A stretch of 10,289 nt of DNA, from assembly GCA_012521625.1 (NCBI GenBank), contig JAAYLY010000089.1, positions 1 through 10,289 on the forward strand, read 5' to 3'. Made by a program: the position numbers and the translations under genes. Position 1 is the first letter of the stretch, and each line of letters begins with the position of its first letter. Below the pieces are notes generated by a model. That model worked only from the letters and a program-made list of their open reading frames with translations. It was not told the origin of the DNA and searched no databases. The stretch comes from Tissierellia bacterium (GTDB lineage Bacteria; Bacillota; Clostridia; Tissierellales; Tissierellaceae). Shown piece after piece: positions 1-5,926 of this stretch.

Positions 1-1001
1 AATGTCTTAGCTGTGGTTACTGTGTCTCCGAATGTGATTTTGGGGCTATAGCCGATAAGATAGAATTCATCCCCCTAATAGAGCTGTTGAAGGATAAGGA
101 AAAGCCCGTCTATGCCACCATTGCCCCAGCTGCAGCAGGTCAATTCGGTGAAAATATTACCATGAGCCATTTAAGGACTGCCCTAAAACTAATGGGTTTT
201 AGGGATCTTATAGAAGTAGCCCTCTTTGCTGACATCTTAACTATAAAAGAGGCCTTTGAATTCAACAAGTTAGTAAAGAATGAGGAGGACTTCTTCTTAA
301 CCAGCTGCTGCTGTCCCGTATGGTTTAATATGGTTAAGAAGAACTATCCAGACCTTTATGAGAAGATGTCCCCATCTGTATCCCCCATGATAGCATCAGG
401 CAGGATATTAAAAAGGCTATATCCCAATGCTAGGGTAGTATTTATCGGACCCTGTATAGCCAAAAAATCCGAAGCCAAAGAGCCCCACCTAGAAGGGGCC
501 ATAGATTTCGTACTCAACTTTAAAGAGCTAAAGGAGATCTTCAAGGCCCTTCAGATAGATCTCCAATCCCTCCAGCCAGATGATATAGACCAGGCTTCCT
601 TAGGAGGCAGGCTATATGCTAGAACTGGTGGCGTCAGCTTTTCCGTTAAGACTGCCGTCAACCGCCTAGAACCTACTAGGGTTATAAAACTGAAGGCTAA
701 AAAGGTTCACGGGGTCAATGAATGTAAGGGAATATTAAATGACCTAAGGGAGAGGAAGGATATCAAGGCCAACTTTATCGAGGGTATGGGGTGTATAGGG
801 GGGTGTGTAGGTGGCCCTAGGACCAATATAGATGTGGATAAGGGAACTAAGCATGTAAACGAATTTGGTGAAGAATCCTTCATCCTAACTCCCTTTGACA
901 ATAAGAATATCTTTAGGATACTGGAAAACTTCGGAATCCATAGCCTAGAGGGTATGATGCAGGATGAAGAATTTATGGAAATCCTGACTAGGGAAACTTA
1001 A
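1..1001 (+). CDS. [FeFe]-hydrogenase-family protein, C-terminal part (5' end outside window)
   Basis: The reading frame is open from the first complete codon at base 3, so 332 residues of a longer protein are visible; the TTG at 87 is internal. The first visible residues form a ferredoxin-type CxxCxxCxxxC motif (first Cys codon at base 3, last at 33). The hydrogenase catalytic domain follows, with its three H-cluster signatures. L1 is TSCCCPVW at 300-323. L2 is GPCIAKKSE at 447-473. L3 is EGMGCIGGCVGGP at 780-818. The cysteines that bind the H-cluster are all present. L2 has Gly where catalytic group A enzymes have Met, and L3 has GGP in place of GGGQ. These changes suggest a non-group-A hydrogenase, perhaps group B or a sensory or electron-transfer relative, rather than a standard H2-producing enzyme (inference). 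No C-terminal PAS or phosphatase domain is present. It is the only plus-strand gene seen. Confidence 0.87.
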   Translation, partial: CLSCGYCVSECDFGAIADKIEFIPLIELLKDKEKPVYATIAPAAAGQFGENITMSHLRTALKLMGFRDLIEVALFADILTIKEAFEFNKLVKNEEDFFLTSCCCPVWFNMVKKNYPDLYEKMSPSVSPMIASGRILKRLYPNARVVFIGPCIAKKSEAKEPHLEGAIDFVLNFKELKEIFKALQIDLQSLQPDDIDQASLGGRLYARTGGVSFSVKTAVNRLEPTRVIKLKAKKVHGVNECKGILNDLRERKDIKANFIEGMGCIGGCVGGPRTNIDVDKGTKHVNEFGEESFILTPFDNKNIFRILENFGIHSLEGMMQDEEFMEILTRET

Positions 1002-1088
1002 TATGGTATTTTTTAAGCTATGTAAACCTAGGTACAAGGTGAACAGATTAAAGTTAAATATAGCATAAAATTAATCCTTAAGTAAACT

Positions 1089-1116
1089 ACCCCCCAAATC
1101 TTAAGATTTAGGGGGT
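1089..1116. terminator. Hairpin between the hydrogenase gene and the RND remnant
   Basis: ACCCCC (1089-1094) and AAATC (1096-1100) pair with GATTT (1105-1109) and GGGGGT (1111-1116), with one C-A mismatch and a TTAA loop. It lies about 90 bases after the hydrogenase stop codon and also beyond the 3' end of the minus-strand remnant, so it could end both transcripts. No clear U-tract follows on either strand, so it may act weakly or may only protect RNA ends. Confidence 0.4.
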
Positions 1117-1195
1117 TAGAAATACATATAGACTTTCTTGCAAAACACCTACTTAGATGCTAAAGATATATCTTATATAAAAAGGAAAGACTATC

Positions 1196-1329
1196 CTAAT
1201 TTAAGGCCCTTATAAGCATCTTATAGGTGGAATCCATAGCTACTTGAGTATTAACATCAAAATACTGTTCCCTGTTGTTAATATAGGTCAAGCTGCATAA
1301 GGTTTTCTTACGCTGAATTTTGAGACCAT
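1196..1329 (-). pseudogene. Remnant of an RND efflux permease gene: first 11 codons, then an unrelated tail
   Basis: On the minus strand an AGGAGG (1341-1336) stands six bases before an ATG at 1329. The ATG opens MVSKFSVRKPY, which matches the start of clostridial RND (AcrB/HAE1-like) permeases, where the first membrane helix normally follows. Here the frame runs Ala-Ala-stop at 1288. In another frame a coding-looking stretch (ending ...DSTYKMLIRALN) continues to a TAG at 1196. I do not recognise this tail; it could be the end of a neighbouring gene brought in by the deletion. Full-length permeases have about 1,000 residues, so nearly all of the gene is missing. The promoter and operator upstream look intact. 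The RND match rests on 11 residues plus the correctly placed ribosome binding site. Confidence 0.6.
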
Positions 1330-1358
1330 ACACGTCCTCCTAACCTTATTTTTTAATC

Positions 1359-1374
1359 GACCGACCAGTCGGTC
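1359..1374. promoter_or_regulatory. TetR-family operator
   Basis: GACCGAC-CA-GTCGGTC has perfect 7-bp arms around a 2-bp centre. This is the classic form of operators bound by TetR/AcrR-family repressors of efflux and lipid genes. It begins about 10 bases downstream of the -10 box of the promoter at 1385-1414, so a bound repressor would cover the transcription start. No tetR gene is in the window. Confidence 0.75.
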
Positions 1375-1384
1375 ACTACCCTGT

Positions 1385-1414
1385 ATATTACATTATTTAC
1401 ACCTTTTAGGTCAA
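1385..1414 (-). promoter_or_regulatory. Sigma-A promoter for the lost RND efflux gene
   Basis: Minus-strand -35 TTGACC (1414-1409), an 18-bp spacer and -10 TAATAT (1390-1385). Transcription would start inside or next to the TetR-type operator and reach the AGGAGG at 1341 after about 35 bases. Boxes, operator and ribosome binding site are all in order, yet the gene behind them is a remnant. Confidence 0.65.
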
Positions 1415-1498
1415 CTATCCCCTAATTAATTCATCAGCTAATAGTCTAAGTTATCAAGGCTATTATAGCGTAACCATTTAGGCATTAGATAGGGGGAT

Positions 1499-1535
1499 AA
1501 AAGAAGGGACGGCTATAGAAACCGTCCCTTCTTTT
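1499..1535. terminator. Bidirectional intrinsic terminator of the aspartate-dehydrogenase-like gene
   Basis: AAAAGAAGGGACGG (1499-1512) pairs perfectly over 14 bp with CCGTCCCTTCTTTT (1522-1535) around a 9-base loop. The A-rich and T-rich ends give a U-tract on either strand. It overlaps the last bases of the minus-strand gene ending at 1534, and it insulates the RND remnant promoter from that gene. Confidence 0.85.
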
Positions 1536-2340
1536 AAAAGCTTATAGGTGAAACTAGCCTCTTTAGAAGTGAAACTACACTCCAGGCTGCCAGGGTGCTT
1601 GATTTTGGATTATCAGCTGAAGGCCTAGACTCTATCTGAACTGCTACCCTTACCCTATCTCCTTGAAATTTAATAGTATGCCTATTGCTCTTCAACTCTG
1701 GCACACTCCTTATTGTAACCTTAGTCTTATCCACTCCTGCACTGGCTAAGGCAGTTGCCACTGCCACATTGATATTCTTAGGGAAGGCTTCAATGGCTTC
1801 TTTTGCTGTACCAGTAAATACATCTACTGCTTCTACTTCTGACAGTTCCTTACCCTCCAAATATGGGGCCCCAACTAAGGACTTGGGAGCCTTTTCAGTA
1901 AGGATCTGGACCCTGCCCTCTTCCATCAACATGGCTGAGCTTAATACATCAAATCCTCCTACTGCCCCTGAGGTTAAATGTACTCGGCAGTTGTTTTCCC
2001 TAGCTAAACTTGCCATAGCTTTATAAAAGCTCTCATCGGCAAAGGCACCGACGGATAATACTATTAGGTTGATGCCCTTAGCCAAGATCTTTTCCCCCAT
2101 CTCCTTTACTACAGCTGGACCAGCTGCCTCAATTATGTAGTCAGGCCTTTCCTCTAGGACCTCATCTAGATCCCTATAGGCTTTAGTATTGACTTCGTCA
2201 GCTAGTTTAAGGGCATTTTCATACCTGCCACTTAATATACCTACTAATTCAAAATCCTCCCTAAGGTCCTTTACTATGGCCCTTGCTATTATACTTCCTA
2301 GGGCACCACTTCCAACTATAGCTAGTCTTATTCTTTCCAT
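1534..2340 (-). CDS. L-aspartate dehydrogenase-like NAD(P)-dependent oxidoreductase
   Basis: The 268-residue product has the two-domain layout of the aspartate dehydrogenase (NadX/DUF108) family, which converts aspartate and NAD(P) to iminoaspartate, a precursor for NAD synthesis. An N-terminal Rossmann fold carries GSGALG (residues 10-15). The catalytic-domain signatures are SGAVGGFD (124-131), FPKNINVA (186-193) and DNPKSSTLAA near the C-terminus. His221 in SNRHT is the candidate catalytic histidine. I placed the start at the ATG at 2340, which has AAAGGGGGA just upstream. The upstream TTG and ATG (2373, 2370) have no ribosome binding site and would add a basic, non-homologous extension. 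No nadA, nadB or nadC lies beside it, so the substrate is open; the family also includes dehydrogenases for other amino acids. The only neighbour in the same transcript is the amidohydrolase remnant upstream. Confidence 0.82.
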   Translation of the reverse strand: MERIRLAIVGSGALGSIIARAIVKDLREDFELVGILSGRYENALKLADEVNTKAYRDLDEVLEERPDYIIEAAGPAVVKEMGEKILAKGINLIVLSVGAFADESFYKAMASLARENNCRVHLTSGAVGGFDVLSSAMLMEEGRVQILTEKAPKSLVGAPYLEGKELSEVEAVDVFTGTAKEAIEAFPKNINVAVATALASAGVDKTKVTIRSVPELKSNRHTIKFQGDRVRVAVQIESRPSADNPKSSTLAAWSVVSLLKRLVSPISF

Positions 2341-2413
2341 GTCCCCCTTTAACCTCCTCTTCTTGTTCATCAATTATTTTTTATTATTAAGCCTTCTTAC
2401 CATCTTACCATAT

Positions 2414-2565
2414 CTATCCCTGATTTTCCTCCAACCACCTTATGGCGCATTCTACAAATACAGAGCTACCTAAGGGCAAAAGCCCAGCTCTGCAAATTGG
2501 TGGATCTTTCTTCTATAGTAGACTATTTCATCCTTCAATTCATAAGCCCTAGTAAGAATATCCAT
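2414..2565 (-). pseudogene. M20-family amidohydrolase remnant with a large internal deletion
   Basis: An ATG at 2565, with GGGAGGA seven to eight bases upstream, opens a 31-codon frame. It contains LKDEIVYYRRKIHQ and then ELGF, the N-terminal signature of M20D amidohydrolases (N-acyl amino acid or hippurate hydrolases), before a TAG at 2470. In the next frame the sequence continues as LPLGSSVFVECAIRWLEENQ and stops at 2414; this matches the C-terminal end of the same family. Start and end are therefore fused out of frame, and about 1 kb of a normal gene of about 390 codons is gone, including all metal-binding residues. The ribosome binding site and a likely promoter remain, so the transcript may now mainly serve the aspartate-dehydrogenase-like gene 73 bases downstream. 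Confidence 0.75.
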
Positions 2566-2661
2566 CTCCTATCCTCCCATTTTTAAATCTCTAATCTATA
2601 ATCTAGGCATACTTAATATTTTTATACCCAAGAACTCCTAGTCCTTATTAGTATTAATCTT

Positions 2662-2691
2662 ATTATATCCATAAAAGGAGGAAAAGACCAA
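2662..2691 (-). promoter_or_regulatory. Candidate promoter for the amidohydrolase remnant and aspartate-dehydrogenase-like gene
   Basis: Minus-strand -35 TTGGTC (2691-2686), an 18-bp spacer and a perfect -10 TATAAT (2667-2662). The -35 box lies inside the terminator hairpin of the preceding gene. Start to ATG would leave a leader of about 90 bases with no strong structure noticed. Confidence 0.4.
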
Positions 2692-2707
2692 GCTAAGCTT
2701 GATCTTT
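2683..2707 (-). terminator. Intrinsic terminator of the sigma/anti-sigma operon
   Basis: AAAGACCAAGC (2683-2693) pairs with GCTTGATCTTT (2697-2707) over 11 bp including one wobble, with a TAA loop. The stem includes bases of the stop codon of the anti-sigma-type gene. On the minus strand a TTTTCCTCCTTTT pyrimidine tract follows. It is nearly identical to the terminator at 4589-4615. Confidence 0.7.
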
Positions 2708-3938
2708 AATCTAAGTCTATTATCCAATTACCCTTTAGGATAGCAGTTGGTGATGTGAAGTAAAGTTTAAAAGTCCTTCCTACATCTTTCTTAGAGATAA
2801 AGAGATCCATAAAGCCTTCTTCTTCACTAGGCCCTATTCCATAGCCGTCTATCCCCCTTATATATAGGGAATCTATTATCTCATCTTGGGTGGAGTTGAT
2901 TTTAAACTTAACTATAATCTCTTCACCTTCCGCCCTAGCATCTGCCAGATATATGCTAAAGGGGCCTAAAGGCAATTCCTTATCTAAGGTCATTAGCTCC
3001 CCATCCTCGGGAGTCCTTATCTTAATCTTATCCGTCTTAAGCTCAGGATACCTAACTTTAACATAGGGTAGGATGAGTTTTAAACCTTCCTGATCAGCCA
3101 GGTCAAAGTAAAAATCGGACATTAAATTCCCAAAGGATGATGGTATGTTGGGATAATACTTATTACCCTCCCTATCCTCAATATACATGCTCTTTTCAAT
3201 ATCATAAAATCTAGCCATCCATAGATTCTGTTCAAAGGGATAATCTTCAACTAATTTATCTTGGCTTTGATGGAGTAAGCTTATCTTTAGTCCATCTTCC
3301 AAAGGCTTTTTAATGGCTACTATGGTAACCCCCTTATCAGATGCGTGCTCACCCAATTGTAGGAAGTCATCAACTTTTAAAGTTTTCTCCAAGCTAAAGG
3401 GAATTTCCATCTGGCCTAATATTAAGCTATAGCTATTTCCTTCATCTGTCACTTCAAAGTGGTAGTTACCCTGCCAATATTCTCCTCCACCGGCTCTATC
3501 CCAGCGGGTTGTAGATATTATATTTCCATCCATATCCTTAATTAAAACTTCTGTGTTTTTTATATTTTTGTAATTACTCTCAATGGATATCAGAAGTTCC
3601 TTCCCTAGCTTCGATGCAGCCTTAATCTCTACATAAACCTCATCTTCCTCGTATAAAACTGGCTCCTGTAAGGCTAAAACTTCACCTTTCTCTGTATCTA
3701 CTACCACATTGTAGCCTGGTATATATTGTAAAGCCCTCCTGATGGCAGCTTCCACCCTATCGAAGCCTATTAGGCCCATGCTTCCTATTAAGATGACAAA
3801 GGATGCAGCTAGGGAAATCAGCCTTTTATTCCTCTTCCTCCTTAATTCAACTTCTGCCTTCCTAAGGCCCATTTCTATAGCCTTATCTAATTCATCCGGA
3901 ATGGGAATTTGGTCAAAATTATCCTTAAGTCTACTCAT
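2706..3938 (-). CDS. Membrane anti-sigma factor-type protein (DUF4179-like)
   Basis: This 410-residue protein has three visible parts. A short charged cytoplasmic region (about residues 1-38) starts with the IPIPDELDKAIE pattern common in DUF4179-type proteins. One membrane helix lies at about 40-59. A long extracytoplasmic region rich in beta-strand-like sequence fills the rest, with no cysteines or catalytic motif noticed. The start at 3938 has AGGAGGG six bases upstream. The first eight bases overlap the end of the ECF sigma gene, which indicates translational coupling. The layout of sigma factor followed by a single-span membrane protein is the usual one for a sigma/anti-sigma pair, so this protein probably holds the sigma factor at the membrane and releases it on an envelope signal. 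That role is inferred from context and architecture; no zinc-binding anti-sigma motif is present. Confidence 0.8.
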   Translation of the reverse strand: MSRLKDNFDQIPIPDELDKAIEMGLRKAEVELRRKRNKRLISLAASFVILIGSMGLIGFDRVEAAIRRALQYIPGYNVVVDTEKGEVLALQEPVLYEEDEVYVEIKAASKLGKELLISIESNYKNIKNTEVLIKDMDGNIISTTRWDRAGGGEYWQGNYHFEVTDEGNSYSLILGQMEIPFSLEKTLKVDDFLQLGEHASDKGVTIVAIKKPLEDGLKISLLHQSQDKLVEDYPFEQNLWMARFYDIEKSMYIEDREGNKYYPNIPSSFGNLMSDFYFDLADQEGLKLILPYVKVRYPELKTDKIKIRTPEDGELMTLDKELPLGPFSIYLADARAEGEEIIVKFKINSTQDEIIDSLYIRGIDGYGIGPSEEEGFMDLFISKKDVGRTFKLYFTSPTAILKGNWIIDLD

Positions 3939-4410
3939 AGAATCCCTCCTCTAACCTCAACTTCTCCAAAGCCCTATAATATCTACTCTTAACCGTACTT
4001 ATGGATAGATTTAACTCCCCAGCTATCAATTCAAAGGTATAATCAAAGTAAATCTTTAGGATTATGATATTCTTCTCATCTAGGGTTAGGGCCATTAAAC
4101 CATCTAGGAAGAAGGATAGGTTATCCCTATCTTCTCCCAAACTTTTATCTAATAGGCTCATATCATCTACTAAGATGGGTCCCCTTTTCTTAAGAAGGTC
4201 CTTAGCCTTGTTAACTGCAATCTTCAATATCCAAGATTTAAACTTACCCTTATCCCTCAGCTTATCCTTTGAAAGATAGGCCTGGTAGGCTGTCTCCTGA
4301 ACTATGTCTAAGGCATCAGCCTCATTATGAACATAGCTGTAGGCTATTCTGTAGATATCTGCTTTGTATCTTAGAAATAAGTCCTGGAATTCACTTTTAC
4401 TGATTTTAAT
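3931..4410 (-). CDS. ECF-type RNA polymerase sigma factor
   Basis: A sigma-70 family protein of the extracytoplasmic-function type, with region 2 (around YKADIYRIAYSYVHNEADAL, then DIVQET) and region 4 (around LDEKNIIILKIYFDYTFELI, then the helix-turn-helix LNLSISTVKSRYYRALEKL). Length is 159 residues from the preferred start. I placed that start at an ATT codon at 4410: GGAGGTG (4424-4418) lies seven bases before it, and it gives the usual ECF N-terminus (KISKSEFQDLF). The in-frame GTG at 4434 has no ribosome binding site and would be only a few bases from the predicted transcription start. AUU is a rare initiator, so the exact start is less certain than the gene itself. The downstream anti-sigma-type gene overlaps by eight bases. 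A matching ECF-type promoter upstream suggests autoregulation. Confidence 0.88.
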   Translation of the reverse strand: MKISKSEFQDLFLRYKADIYRIAYSYVHNEADALDIVQETAYQAYLSKDKLRDKGKFKSWILKIAVNKAKDLLKKRGPILVDDMSLLDKSLGEDRDNLSFFLDGLMALTLDEKNIIILKIYFDYTFELIAGELNLSISTVKSRYYRALEKLRLEEGFYE

Positions 4411-4417
4411 CTCAATC

Positions 4418-4424
4418 CACCTCC
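4418..4424 (-). promoter_or_regulatory. Ribosome binding site that points to an AUU start of the sigma factor
   Basis: GGAGGTG on the minus strand matches the 16S rRNA tail over seven bases. With seven bases of spacing, the only in-frame codon at the right distance is ATT at 4410. The TTG at 4415 is out of frame. Confidence 0.6.
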
Positions 4425-4446
4425 AAAGAAGCACTTCTATATATAA

Positions 4447-4473
4447 GACGAATTATAAGCTTAAAAAGTTTCA
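4447..4473 (-). promoter_or_regulatory. ECF-type promoter, probably autoregulatory
   Basis: Minus-strand TGAAAC (4473-4468), a 17-bp spacer and CGTC (4450-4447). This is the form recognised by ECF sigma factors such as SigW, SigM and SigV of Bacillus. It lies directly before the ECF sigma gene and gives a leader of about 28 bases. A TATAAT-like string inside the spacer could also serve a sigma-A promoter. Confidence 0.65.
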
Positions 4474-4588
4474 TTTAAATTAGGTAAAAAATTTTATATT
4501 AGCTATAATTGACTATAAACCAAGGATAGATGAAGACACGGATATTGTGTTTAAGTAGCATTTAATAATATTCTATCCTTATAAAGAA

Positions 4589-4615
4589 AAAAGACCAGGC
4601 TAAGCCTGATCTTTT
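4589..4615 (-). terminator. Intrinsic terminator of the threonine-synthase-type gene
   Basis: AAAAGACCAGGC (4589-4600) pairs with GCCTGATCTTTT (4604-4615) around a TAA loop, with one A-C mismatch near the outer end. A run of Us (TTTTTTCTTT) follows on the minus strand. It lies 36 bases after the stop codon. Confidence 0.85.
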
Positions 4616-4650
4616 AATGTAAATCTATAACCCAATCCCTTTAAGAAAGC

Positions 4651-5760
4651 TTATTTTATATATTTTAAGATTTTTTCACTGGCCTTTAGGCCATTGCCAG
4701 ATACAACTACTACCGTCTTTTCATTGAGACCTATCTTCTTATCCTTAATTAGTTGATTTAGGCCTGCAAAGGCAGTGGCTGATGTAGGTTCTATAAAGTA
4801 GCCTTTCTTACAGGTCTCCTTTAAAGCCTCGATTATTTCCTCTTCCTCAACAGCTAGAATTTCACCATCACAGGACCTAACTGCTTCTACAACTTCTTCA
4901 GCCTTACAGGACTTTATAGTAATCCCTTCTGCCACCGATGGTTTAGGTTCATAATCCTCCTCTAAGCCATGGAACTTCCTATATAAGAGGTTGGAGTTAT
5001 GGGTCTGGACTCCAAATACCCTTGGTAGCCTCTCTACTTCCCCATTGGCTAAAAGCTCACTAAAGCCCTGATATAGGCCTAGGGCTAGGCTACCATTACC
5101 TACTGGGCAGATGATATTATCCGGCTGAGAATAGCCCAATTGTTCCCAAATCTCATAGGCCATGGACTTAACTCCCTCTACAAAATAGGGATGCCAGTTA
5201 TGGCTGGCATATACCCCACCACTTACCTCTTGGGCAGCCCTAGCCGTAGCCTCCCGGGGTCCTGGTACCTGATGGATCCTGGCCCCAGATGCAATTACCT
5301 GGGCCACCTTACCTTCTGAAGTACCTTCAGGAACATAGATATTACAGTCCATACCAGCCTTTACTGCATATTCGGCCACAGAAGCCCCAGCATTGCCAGA
5401 GGAGTCCTCAGTTATCTTCCTCACCCCCTTAATAGCCAGGTAGTTGATCATCATAGCAACCCCCCGATCCTTAAAGGAGCCCGTGGGCATCAGGGCCTCG
5501 TTTTTTATATAGATTTTTTGGTCCTTCCAATCTTCTTCTACTAAAGGAGTTAATCCTTCCCCAAAGCTGGTAACTAAGTCCTCCTTCTTTATTGGATAGG
5601 CCTTGTCGTACCTCCAAAGGCTAAAATCATCCTTCCTAATGTCCTCCTTAGTAAATTTAACCTCCCTATCTAACCAGAGGGAACCACCACATTCACATCT
5701 CCAACCTTCAAAGGATTCATCATAGCTTGCATCACATCTTTTACATATGTATTTCACCAT
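4651..5760 (-). CDS. thrC: Threonine synthase-type PLP-dependent enzyme
   Basis: The 369-residue product is a fold-type II PLP enzyme. A small zinc-ribbon-like N-terminus (Cys6, Cys9, Cys22, Cys24) is followed by SFGEGLTPL (65-73), the PLP-lysine motif PTGSFKDRG (Lys97), SSGNAGAS (120-127), a phosphate-binding loop at PVGNGS (219-224) and a C-terminal SGNGLK. The zinc ribbon plus GEG-TPL is typical of the shorter archaeal/Gram-positive threonine synthases, which convert O-phosphohomoserine to threonine. Related enzymes of the same shape include cysteate synthase and threonine dehydratase-like proteins, and no homoserine gene is adjacent, so substrate assignment is by family resemblance only. 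The ATG at 5760 follows AAGGGGGGA. The gene stands alone with its own promoter, leader hairpin and terminator. Confidence 0.8.
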   Translation of the reverse strand: MVKYICKRCDASYDESFEGWRCECGGSLWLDREVKFTKEDIRKDDFSLWRYDKAYPIKKEDLVTSFGEGLTPLVEEDWKDQKIYIKNEALMPTGSFKDRGVAMMINYLAIKGVRKITEDSSGNAGASVAEYAVKAGMDCNIYVPEGTSEGKVAQVIASGARIHQVPGPREATARAAQEVSGGVYASHNWHPYFVEGVKSMAYEIWEQLGYSQPDNIICPVGNGSLALGLYQGFSELLANGEVERLPRVFGVQTHNSNLLYRKFHGLEEDYEPKPSVAEGITIKSCKAEEVVEAVRSCDGEILAVEEEEIIEALKETCKKGYFIEPTSATAFAGLNQLIKDKKIGLNEKTVVVVSGNGLKASEKILKYIK

Positions 5761-5770
5761 AATCCCCCCT

Positions 5771-5800
5771 TTAATTTCAACGGCTAAAGATTGAAATTAA
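5771..5800 (-). repeat. Perfect inverted repeat in the leader of the threonine-synthase-type gene
   Basis: TTAATTTCAA (5771-5780) and TTGAAATTAA (5791-5800) are perfect 10-bp arms around a 10-base spacer. On the transcript the hairpin ends just before the GGGGGGA ribosome binding site, so it could limit ribosome access. On DNA it is also a plausible repressor site just downstream of the -10 box. There is no U-tract, so it is not a standard terminator. Confidence 0.55.
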
Positions 5801-5831
5801 CTCGTTAAAGAATAAAAATTCCATTTATTTC

Positions 5832-5840
5832 ATTATATCA
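5832..5840 (-). promoter_or_regulatory. Extended -10 promoter for the threonine-synthase-type gene
   Basis: TGATATAAT on the minus strand is a perfect extended -10 element (TGn plus TATAAT). The -35 region 17 bp upstream (TAGTGA) matches poorly, as is common with extended -10 promoters. The leader to the ATG is about 65 bases and contains the inverted repeat. Confidence 0.55.
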
Positions 5841-5880
5841 CTTATAGCTTTAATTCACTATAGTTGCACCTAAAACAAAC

Positions 5881-5915
5881 AAAAACTTCCCCGCTTATCA
5901 GCTAGGGAAGTTTTT
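5881..5915 (-). terminator. Intrinsic terminator of the CooS-family gene
   Basis: AAAAACTTCCC (5881-5891) pairs perfectly with GGGAAGTTTTT (5905-5915). On the minus strand the stem is followed by TTTTTGTTTG. It begins about 11 bases past the stop codon of the gene ending at 5927. Confidence 0.85.
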
Positions 5916-5926
5916 TCACCTATTTA

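Noticed and set aside
87..1001. Hydrogenase-type gene starting at the TTG at 87
   Set aside because: The same frame is open to the left edge and the upstream codons spell a ferredoxin-type cysteine motif, so the start is outside the window.
2341..2373. N-terminal extension of the aspartate-dehydrogenase-like protein (TTG 2373 or ATG 2370)
   Set aside because: No ribosome binding site precedes it, and its AGGAGG and GGGGGA bases are better explained as the binding site for the ATG at 2340.
1685..2473. Plus-strand frames antisense to the aspartate-dehydrogenase-like gene
   Set aside because: Their translations show no recognisable family and they mirror the codons of the minus-strand gene.
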